Shown: one piece after another, positions 57,820 to 64,000 of the stretch
Numbering within the stretch: the stretch's first letter is position 1
Layout: each line of letters starts with the position of its first letter
NCBI GenBank assembly: GCA_947498415.1
Contig: CANMKB010000004.1
Span: 248,001 to 312,000 of the forward strand
Direction: 5' to 3'
From: an uncultured Paracoccaceae bacterium
GTDB lineage: Bacteria > Pseudomonadota > Alphaproteobacteria > Rhodobacterales > Rhodobacteraceae
DNA length: 64,000 nucleotides
Notes under the pieces: model-generated
What the model was told of the DNA's origin: nothing
What the model saw: only the letters and a program-made list of their open reading frames with translations
The model's database searches: none
Translations under genes and position numbers: made by a program

Positions 57820-58349
57820 ATCGAATCCGCGCTGACTCCCGTGCGCATAGCCGACGTCCCTGTCGGTCGTGGAGGCATGCCCTCGTTTTCAGCAGCATGG
57901 ATAGACACCATGTCACGTGCACCTAGACGCGCCGGGTTCTGGTCTAGGACATCCCTGTCAGACTGGGGCGTTCGGTGCCCCGAATAAAGATGCCGCATAT
58001 GTGCTGCAGAGACCCCGTCGGCCTCCATCACGAGGCGCACCATCGGATCAGCAAGCATTTCCTCAAGGAAGAAGTCGGACAACGCTCTGCCTGTCAGCTT
58101 GTCCCTGGCGCGGGCATAGTCCAGATCGGCAAGGGAAACGGTCAGAGACCGTGTAAGCCCCGGATGCGATGTCCGGGGATGAAGTTTCACTAGGACTGAG
58201 GCTTTCCAGGCTGCGGGATCCTGTTGACCCGGGGGTGAAACCAATTCCGTTTCGATCTCGTACTCTCCCGCCGGAAGCGTCTCGTTGAAGCCTGGAACGG
58301 TGAACGGGCGGGAAAAAACTGCAACGGTCTTGCTCATCAATTCTTCCAT
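57816..58349 (-). CDS. hypothetical protein with PFT..LPAGEYE motif
   Basis: A 177-residue protein with the start at ATG 58349 (AAGG upstream); an ATG 12 bases on is possible. The N-terminus VFSRPFTVPGFNETLPAGEYEIETEL resembles the start of the protein at 63326-63640. The remainder is unassigned. Its end overlaps the zinc-finger-like gene. Confidence 0.6.
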   Translation of the reverse strand: MEELMSKTVAVFSRPFTVPGFNETLPAGEYEIETELVSPPGQQDPAAWKASVLVKLHPRTSHPGLTRSLTVSLADLDYARARDKLTGRALSDFFLEEMLADPMVRLVMEADGVSAAHMRHLYSGHRTPQSDRDVLDQNPARLGARDMVSIHAAENEGMPPRPTGTSAMRTGVSADSI

Positions 58350-58425
58350 TAGTATGATCCTTTCCCTTGTTGCTGTGTGTGGTCCGCGCGCCCGTTAAGA
58401 ATGGGGCGCTTGGCCGGTGCAAATC

Positions 58426-58554
58426 TCAAGGTGTCTTGGATTTCGCTTGTGCTTCCTTGCCAACGGCCTTGGACTCGTTCTCTTTGGCAGGGGTTTTCGC
58501 AGGCTTCGGCTTCATTGCGGCCGCAGCCCTGGCTGTCAGGTCCTTGAAGGACAT
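58426..58554 (-). CDS. small Ala/Lys-rich protein
   Basis: A 42-residue protein starting at ATG 58554 (AGGA eight bases upstream). Rich in Ala, Lys and Pro, probably disordered or nucleic-acid-binding. Short enough to be doubtful. Confidence 0.4.
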   Translation of the reverse strand: MSFKDLTARAAAAMKPKPAKTPAKENESKAVGKEAQAKSKTP

Positions 58555-58686
58555 ATCATCGATCCTTTGATTGGCCGGTGCCAACTCCTCGTCCATGACG
58601 GACCGGTATGCTTGGCGCCAGTACATACTATATGGGGATTGGCGACCCGGTTTACGATGGCGCATCGAAAAAGAACCCAAGGTCGG

Positions 58687-59493
58687 TCAGGCCAATTCAT
58701 CCGTCCAGACCTTGAATTCCGTCAAAGTGTTCTGACCGAATGTCTGGGTCAAAGGGACATCAGCGGCATCGCGGCCCCGCGCGATCAGAATTCTGGCAAA
58801 CCGCGGCTTGTTATTCCGCGGGTCGAACATGTGCCATTCTCCAGCAAGGAATACCTCCATCCAGGCGGCAATGTCCCGTGGCGGATGAGGCAGCGGTTCA
58901 CCGATGTCGCTCAGATATCCGGTGCAGTAGCGTGCCGGAATATTCATGCAGCGGCACAATGCGATAGCGAGGTGAGAAAAATCACGGCAGACGCCCTGTC
59001 GCTCGGCCATTGACTGCGATGCGGTGCGCGTCGCTTTCGCCTGCATGTAGTCGAAGCGGACATGCCCATGCACGAAATCGCAGATCGCCTGAACGCGGGA
59101 CCATCCCGGGTCCGTGGTCTCGAAAAGACGCCACGCCTCCTCCGAAAGAAGATCGGTATCGCAATACCGGCTGCCTCGAAGAAACACGAGGGTCTCGAAA
59201 GGCAGATCCTGGACCGCGTGCTGCTGCGCGCCAGGGGACGCGGGATCGGGTCGGCCATAGTCGCGGAAGATGCCATCCGTTGACAGCGCGAAGTCGCCCG
59301 CCGGAGCCAGGACGCGCGTGCACCAGTTGCCGAAGGCATCCCGGTAGCTTTCGAGGGGCACGCTCGGCGAGGTCACAAGATAGTCGGCACGCTCCAGATC
59401 GCCAAAGCGCGAGTAGTGGACGTTCAGCATCGCAATCAGCGGCGTCGGCTGCGGGAAGCTGTATCGCAGACGACACCCGATGCTGACCCGCAT
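58687..59493 (-). CDS. transglutaminase-like cysteine protease/protein
   Basis: A 268-residue protein. The ATG at 59493 begins the conserved fold; a longer in-frame start runs into the next gene. The catalytic triad is visible: Cys in GVCRDFSHLAIAL, His in AWMEVFLAGEWHMFDP and Asp of FDPRN. Transglutaminase-like domains of this kind in bacteria act as peptidases or are regulatory. Role unknown. Confidence 0.8.
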   Translation of the reverse strand: MRVSIGCRLRYSFPQPTPLIAMLNVHYSRFGDLERADYLVTSPSVPLESYRDAFGNWCTRVLAPAGDFALSTDGIFRDYGRPDPASPGAQQHAVQDLPFETLVFLRGSRYCDTDLLSEEAWRLFETTDPGWSRVQAICDFVHGHVRFDYMQAKATRTASQSMAERQGVCRDFSHLAIALCRCMNIPARYCTGYLSDIGEPLPHPPRDIAAWMEVFLAGEWHMFDPRNNKPRFARILIARGRDAADVPLTQTFGQNTLTEFKVWTDELA

Positions 59494-59524
59494 ACCAGAC
59501 GCGCCACGACGAGAAATATTCACA

Positions 59525-59776
59525 TCACCGTCCAAGGACGCACATTTCGTCAGAAAGCCGGAATCCTCGACTGCAATTCCACCGGTTTCCGGATCGGTCG
59601 AGATAGGCGTTCTCTGGCAGATAGATGGCGATGCAACCGCTATCATAGCTGAGCGCCTGAGCATCCTGCGGTATCGGCCCGGTGCCATCCTGCGCAAGAA
59701 CGGGAAAGGCGAATGACGTGACCACACCGGCAATAACTGCTATCCTCGCGATCAACCTCGCAATGCGATGTTTCAT
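59525..59776 (-). CDS. small secreted protein
   Basis: An 83-residue protein with signal peptide ending FPVLAQDG and a cysteine-containing mature part (GCIAIYLPENAYLDRSGNRW). Its ATG overlaps the stop of the gene at 59773. No family recognised. Confidence 0.6.
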   Translation of the reverse strand: MKHRIARLIARIAVIAGVVTSFAFPVLAQDGTGPIPQDAQALSYDSGCIAIYLPENAYLDRSGNRWNCSRGFRLSDEMCVLGR

Positions 59777-59979
59777 CGCCGCTTGTTCCGTGGCAGATCA
59801 GGGCCCGCCGGTGGCCGCACGTGGCTTCGATGGCCAAGCGTGAGCGTTCCAGCCAGCCGTCGCGTGAGTGTAGCCGGCGGCGGAGAGCCCTTGGAATTCG
59901 GGTTCGATGGCATGCCTTCGTTCTCGGCCACCTGGATCGAGAAGTCCTGCGAAACTGTCGGATCAGTGCGACCGGTCAT
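59773..59979 (-). CDS. small hypothetical protein
   Basis: A 68-residue, Pro/Arg-rich protein, coupled by ATGA to both neighbours. The segment SIQVAENEGMPSNP resembles SIHAAENEGMPPRP at the end of the protein at 57816-58349, so the two may be related. Confidence 0.45.
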   Translation of the reverse strand: MTGRTDPTVSQDFSIQVAENEGMPSNPNSKGSPPPATLTRRLAGTLTLGHRSHVRPPAGPDLPRNKRR

Positions 59980-60455
59980 CGGGGCGACAATTTGTGCAAG
60001 GCCGCAGCTGCAAGAGCATGTTCCTTCTGGTGGTAGTCGCCTCGGAACTTGCCATCTACCTTCACCTCCCAGATGCCGTTTCTTTCGTTTACCTGGACCC
60101 GATCGCGCTGCGTTGGCCGGTTCACATAAAAACCTTGCCTTCCACTGCTTTTCGACGGCACGGATTGCTTGACGCTCATTTCCTGCTCCTTCGCCTTTGG
60201 CACGCGCGCTTCTCCGAGGAGCATTACAGCGCGAATGAATTCTTCCGCGTAATCATCCGTTTCGCGGTGGTCATGTTCGTGCCGGGCCATACGCATCGGC
60301 TCGACGAACCGTGCTCTCAAATGATCAATGAACCGCGGCTCTGTGCGGGCGATGAAGGCGATCAGAGCTTGTAGGATCCGTTCCTGCGCAAGCACACGCC
60401 GCTCAAGATCGGTCGTCTCTGCGGCTGTCCTGGTTAGATGTTTCACTGATGTCAT
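59976..60455 (-). CDS. hypothetical protein with DUF2188-like end
   Basis: A 159-residue protein. The first 90 residues are helical and Arg/Glu-rich; the last 50 (VQVNERNGIWEVKVDGKF, then KEHALAAAALHKL) resemble DUF2188. First of a three-gene coupled set ending at 59525. Confidence 0.55.
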   Translation of the reverse strand: MTSVKHLTRTAAETTDLERRVLAQERILQALIAFIARTEPRFIDHLRARFVEPMRMARHEHDHRETDDYAEEFIRAVMLLGEARVPKAKEQEMSVKQSVPSKSSGRQGFYVNRPTQRDRVQVNERNGIWEVKVDGKFRGDYHQKEHALAAAALHKLSPR

Positions 60456-60726
60456 GGCTTATCATCCTTCACGCTGCACTATGGGACGCTGGATGTCGTG
60501 CGTTCGAGTGTGGCCAGGCAGGCTACCGCCTCGTCGCGATCCAGCTCTTGCTATCCTCCTACCAGCCAAGCGCAAATCGTGCGCTGACGCAGGTTAGGGG
60601 GCACGGAAATTAAGTGGGTGTGTCTTGCTCAGAAGCGGAAAGAAACCGACCTCGGTGGTCCAGATGTCATTGACGTGCTTCCCGATTGATACTCTCAATT
60701 CATGTTTGAAACCTTCCACCATGAAC

Positions 60727-61815
60727 CTATCGGCCTGCTTCGACCTCCGTCTGTGTCACGATTGGCGTCGCGGGGTCTTGCGCTGGTCGGGCCCTGCCGA
60801 TTGACGCCACGCCACCGTCGTTTGGAACGCTGCCTGGATCGCGGATTGGGTCTGCTTCGCCCTGCATGCCGCGCAGGAACTGGAACAGATCGCTGTCCGT
60901 TGTCAGGACAAGCGTTGTGTCGTCGGAGATCATGTCGCCGTAGGCCTGCATAGTTCGGGTGAAATCATAGAATTCGACCGAAACGGCATCGACATTGTAG
61001 GCACCCGCATAGATTGCCGCTGCTGCGGCATCGGCGGCACCGCGGATTTCCTCGACGGCGCGATAGGCTTCGGACTGGGTCTTGTTCAGATCCCGCACCC
61101 TGTTGCCTTGAATACGGGCCGCTTCACCGTTGCCTTCGGACAGGAATCTTTCGGCGATCTGCCGGCGCTCCGAGATCATGCGGTCATAGATCTTGGGTCG
61201 CACGCTCTCATTGTAGTTTATGCGCTTGAAACGAATGTCGAGAAGCTCAATCCCGAAGACGCGCACCTTCTCCGCCGCCGCCTCGAAGATCTGCTGCTCG
61301 ACCAGCGCCCGCCCCTTCGTGATAGGAACCAGTGCGCCAATGTCCTGCGCAAGCTCCTGATCAGTCAGAAGCGTGTCCCGAAGTGGCGTCCGACTCCTGG
61401 TCGTGCGCACAATCTCGATAAGTTCGTGCTTGGCGACAGCATTCCGCGTCTCGCTGCCGAGGATATCATCGAGGCGCGACTGGGCGCTGCGTTCGTTGCG
61501 CAGGCGCAAAAAGTACTGTAGAGGATCTGTGATCTTCCAGCGCGCGAAGAGATCGACCGAGATATAGAGCTTGTCCTTGGTGGGCATGTCCGATGGAGAG
61601 CCGTCCCACTCCAGAACCCTGCTGTCGATCCGGTTCACCTCCTGAACGAAGGGGAGTTTTATCTTGAGACCAGCCTCGGTGATCGGCGCGCCGACCGGCC
61701 TGCCGAACTGGGTGATGATGGCCTGTTCGACCTCGCCGACCGAGTAGACGGCGGATGATGCAGCGACGACCCCTGCAACCGCGATCCCCGAGGCAATAAG
61801 CGAAAGGGTCTTCAT
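60727..61815 (-). CDS. hflC: membrane protease modulator HflC
   Basis: A 362-residue SPFH-family protein. A single membrane segment at residues 5-25, then a band-7 domain (VGEVEQAIITQFGRPVG, then IKLPFVQEVNRIDSRVLEWDG) and a helical C-terminus. HflC and HflK form a cage around FtsH and modulate its proteolysis. Its start overlaps the hflK stop (ATGA). Confidence 0.93.
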   Translation of the reverse strand: MKTLSLIASGIAVAGVVAASSAVYSVGEVEQAIITQFGRPVGAPITEAGLKIKLPFVQEVNRIDSRVLEWDGSPSDMPTKDKLYISVDLFARWKITDPLQYFLRLRNERSAQSRLDDILGSETRNAVAKHELIEIVRTTRSRTPLRDTLLTDQELAQDIGALVPITKGRALVEQQIFEAAAEKVRVFGIELLDIRFKRINYNESVRPKIYDRMISERRQIAERFLSEGNGEAARIQGNRVRDLNKTQSEAYRAVEEIRGAADAAAAAIYAGAYNVDAVSVEFYDFTRTMQAYGDMISDDTTLVLTTDSDLFQFLRGMQGEADPIRDPGSVPNDGGVASIGRARPAQDPATPIVTQTEVEAGR

Positions 61816-62879
61816 CGTTGCTCTCCTGTCTGTCGATCAAGGTTCAAAAGCGGGAGGATGCTTGCCGTGGATCCGTCGACAATGATCTTGGAACCAATTC
61901 CCGGCAGAACATCCTGAAGGGTTTCGATGTAGATCCGGCGCCGGGTCACTTCGGGCGCCAGACGGTATTCCGTCAGGAGGGCCGTGAAACGGGCCGCATC
62001 GCCCTCGGCTTCATTGATCCGCCTCAAGCGATAGCCATCGGCTTCGCGGATCCGCTGGTCCTTTTCGCCTTCGGCCAGAGGTATGACGCGGTTGTATTCT
62101 CGGCGGGCCTCGTTGATGATCCGCTCCTTCTCTTGTTGTGCCTGGTTGACCTCGTTGAACGAGGCTTGAACCGGCTGGGGCGGATTGATGTTCTTCAGCT
62201 GTACCTGATCGATGCTGATGCCCATCGCGTATTTGGTCGCGAGCGCCTGCATCTTCAGCAGGGCTTCACTTTCGATTTCCTGGCGCCCGACGGTGATCAC
62301 CTCGTCAACTGTGCGGTCTCCCACGACTTCGCGCATGACGGACTCCGAGACGTAGCGCAGGGTCGCGCTTGGTTCGCGCACTTCAAATAAGAACTTCCGG
62401 GGTTCGGAAATCCGGTACTGCACCACCCACTCCACGAGCGCGGCGTTGAGATCGCCAGTCACCATCTCGGTCTCGCGGCGACCGTCCGTCGGGCTCTGAT
62501 ATGGATCGGAGGCACCAGGAGTCGTGAACCCGAACTCTTGTTTCAACTGGCGCTTGACCGGGACCAACGTGGTCACGTCGATCCCGAACGGGATCTTGAA
62601 GTGCAGCCCCGGAGGGACCTCGGCTGCGTACTTCCCGAACCGTTGGACAATCGCAACGGAGTCGCTCGGCACCGTGTAATATGAAGACCACGTTCCAAAC
62701 GCCGCAAGCGCAATGGCAGCCCCGATTGCAAGACGCTTCACCGGTGGCAGACCGTCTGGCAGGATGCCAATTAGCTGATCCCGGCCCAGCCTGAGAATTG
62801 CGTCAACCTCAGGGGGAACGCGGGTCTGCTTGTTTTTCCAAGGACCGCGATCTTCCGGTCCATTGTCATCAGAAGGCAT
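61812..62879 (-). CDS. hflK: membrane protease modulator HflK
   Basis: A 355-residue SPFH-family protein with a short disordered N-terminus, one membrane segment (about residues 48-67), the band-7 domain (VAIVQRFGKYAAEVPPGLHFKIPFG) and a coiled helical arm rich in Glu and Arg (about 225-300). Partner of HflC in the FtsH-modulating complex. First gene of the pair. Confidence 0.93.
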   Translation of the reverse strand: MPSDDNGPEDRGPWKNKQTRVPPEVDAILRLGRDQLIGILPDGLPPVKRLAIGAAIALAAFGTWSSYYTVPSDSVAIVQRFGKYAAEVPPGLHFKIPFGIDVTTLVPVKRQLKQEFGFTTPGASDPYQSPTDGRRETEMVTGDLNAALVEWVVQYRISEPRKFLFEVREPSATLRYVSESVMREVVGDRTVDEVITVGRQEIESEALLKMQALATKYAMGISIDQVQLKNINPPQPVQASFNEVNQAQQEKERIINEARREYNRVIPLAEGEKDQRIREADGYRLRRINEAEGDAARFTALLTEYRLAPEVTRRRIYIETLQDVLPGIGSKIIVDGSTASILPLLNLDRQTGEQR

Positions 62880-62984
62880 CGCAAGCTCCTATCTCGGTTT
62901 TGGCACTCGGTGCGATCTCTGGCTCGCGCGTTTGACGGTGCGACCCGTTTTGCGCCATCACCTCGTCGGCTGAATAGCAAGACC

Positions 62985-63329
62985 TCAGAGGTCCAGTTCC
63001 TTCAGGCAGGCTTGCGCAATGTCTCGGTCTGGGGCATCCGTTCCTGGCATCGTCGCCCAGCCGGCTGTCATGAGAGCGTCGCGCCTCTGGTAGGTTGAGG
63101 CTGCCCGGATCGTTGCAAGCTTGTCCACCCGCGCCGGGTCTGACCGCACCATGTCGAGGCAGACCGGAACCATTGAGGCGACGACATCGCTACGGGACAT
63201 CGCCACCGCCCGGTCATTCGAGGTGCCGCCGGTCACCCAGCCACCCCATGAAAATCCGACGACGCCGACAAAGACAGCGCCGATCACAGCACCATAAATG
63301 CCGGGTTTGAGCCATTCGGGAGTATTCAT
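62985..63329 (-). CDS. small membrane-anchored protein
   Basis: A 114-residue protein with one N-terminal membrane segment (residues about 9-32, AVIGAVFVGVVGFSWGG). The remainder is helical and exported. Its start overlaps the stop of the gene at 63326 (ATGA), 105 bases before hflK. Confidence 0.7.
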   Translation of the reverse strand: MNTPEWLKPGIYGAVIGAVFVGVVGFSWGGWVTGGTSNDRAVAMSRSDVVASMVPVCLDMVRSDPARVDKLATIRAASTYQRRDALMTAGWATMPGTDAPDRDIAQACLKELDL

Positions 63330-63640
63330 TTCAAGTCCTCCTGCGGAGAAAGCGCCGCCTCGCTGTAATTGTTCGTTGCATTTGTGGTCGCATCCCGGCG
63401 CAGCGCCTCTTTCAGGTCTCTCTCGGTCGTCAATCGGAGCTCACTTCGCCCCGCGTGAGCACCCTTGCCGCGCACCGTCATGTAGGTCGCGGTCCGTCGA
63501 TAGGCCTCGAAGCTCAGCCCCTGGAGAAGCTCCTCCTCGACGAGAACTTCGTAGTCGCCCGCAGGCAGTTCGCCGGGGTATCCCAGCAAGGTGAACGGGT
63601 TCGAAAACGTCATCGTCGTTCTGGTCGACCGCATGTTCAT
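63326..63640 (-). CDS. hypothetical protein with LPAGDYE motif
   Basis: A 104-residue protein with start ATG 63640 after GGAG. The N-terminal FSNPFTLLGYPGELPAGDYEVLVEEE resembles the N-terminus of the protein at 57816-58349. No named domain. Followed directly by the membrane-anchored gene. Confidence 0.6.
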   Translation of the reverse strand: MNMRSTRTTMTFSNPFTLLGYPGELPAGDYEVLVEEELLQGLSFEAYRRTATYMTVRGKGAHAGRSELRLTTERDLKEALRRDATTNATNNYSEAALSPQEDLK

Positions 63641-63912
63641 CTCTGGTCTCCGCGATGTTGGCAGATCCGTCGCTCACAACTGTTGACGGCCCCTTGGAGT
63701 GCGGGACGGAACAGTCGAACGAGTTACTCTCTTGTACCCCGGGATCGTCCGACTGGCGCTGACGCATGTTAGTTCCGGGCACCGAACCGGCTGCGACCTT
63801 CCTGGGGGCAGTCACCCGCACTGACCTGTGTAAGGGCGGCGAGACCGACCTGCGCGTATCCTTCGGGAAACAGGGGCGATATGCGTTCCTGCAACCCTTG
63901 AAAGGATTGGCA

Positions 63913-64000
63913 ATGGCCGACCCCAGTGTTCTCAACCCGCACCCGCCCGAGTTCGATCGGTTTCTCCATGCCTCCGTCGGCGAGGACCGGAACGGCTATG
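63913..64000 (+). CDS. start of a + strand gene (3' end outside window)
   Basis: ATG at 63913 with AAAGGA seven bases upstream opens MADPSVLNPHPPEFDRFLH, which continues to the edge. The opening resembles short conserved proteins in Rhodobacteraceae. Only 29 codons are visible, so no function is offered. The region 63641-63912 between it and the leftward gene would carry divergent promoters. Confidence 0.45.
   Translation, partial: MADPSVLNPHPPEFDRFLHASVGEDRNGY

Overview
The window reads as alphaproteobacterial DNA, most likely Rhodobacteraceae (Roseobacter group). The evidence is the high GC content with alphaproteobacterial codon use, the VirB/VirD-type conjugation genes, an ardC leading region, and the gene styles on the right. 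This assignment comes from protein resemblance, not from a search.

Two parts meet at about 46,170. Positions 1 to 46,170 look like the right-hand part of an integrative and conjugative element (ICE). At 46124-46170 there is only the 3' half of a tRNA-Cys gene (anticodon loop TTGCAAA, T arm, acceptor strand, U discriminator, CCA). This is what a tRNA-targeting integrase leaves at the far end of its element. The intact tRNA and the integrase should lie left of the window.

Layout of the ICE. (i) 1-8667: a type IV secretion operon on the + strand: virB4 (5' end off the window), a VirB7-like lipoprotein, a VirB1-like transglycosylase, virB5, virB8, virB9, virB10, virB11, a DUF4177 gene and virB6. 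(ii) 8773-18347: a cargo pocket with an OST-HTH/LOTUS protein, an HNH endonuclease, a phospholipase-D-type nuclease coupled to a DUF2971 protein, and a 1719-residue nuclease/NTPase resembling Avs (STAND) defence proteins. (iii) 18612-25557: DNA processing and establishment on the - strand: virD4, a VirD2/MobA-type relaxase, mobC, a hairpin-rich oriT candidate, four small genes, and ardC with a small zinc-ribbon gene. Two copies of a structured repeat precede the two small-gene operons. (iv) 26128-39797: a complete type I BREX system (brxR-brxA-brxB-brxC-pglX-pglZ-brxL). Its BrxL ends in what looks like a MIT_C/PLD-like domain instead of a Lon protease domain. A separate SF1 helicase gene follows. 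(v) 42856-45873: a small plasmid-type gene, a hipBA toxin-antitoxin pair with clear operators, and a winged-helix replication-type protein, ending at the attachment site.

From 46,171 rightward the DNA looks chromosomal. It holds an M81 (MlrC-type) metallopeptidase with a five-gene oligopeptide ABC transporter (46707-53567). A stress-related cluster on the - strand follows (54244-63640): a frameshifted SPW-repeat membrane protein, an EF-hand protein, groEL with a broken groES, a transglutaminase-like protein, several small coupled genes, and hflC-hflK. A new + strand gene begins at 63913 and runs off the edge.

Working together: the VirB machine, VirD4 and the relaxase would move the element. 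ArdC and its neighbours would protect incoming DNA from host restriction. BREX, the Avs-like protein, the PLD/DUF2971 pair and HipBA would defend or stabilise the element in its new host.
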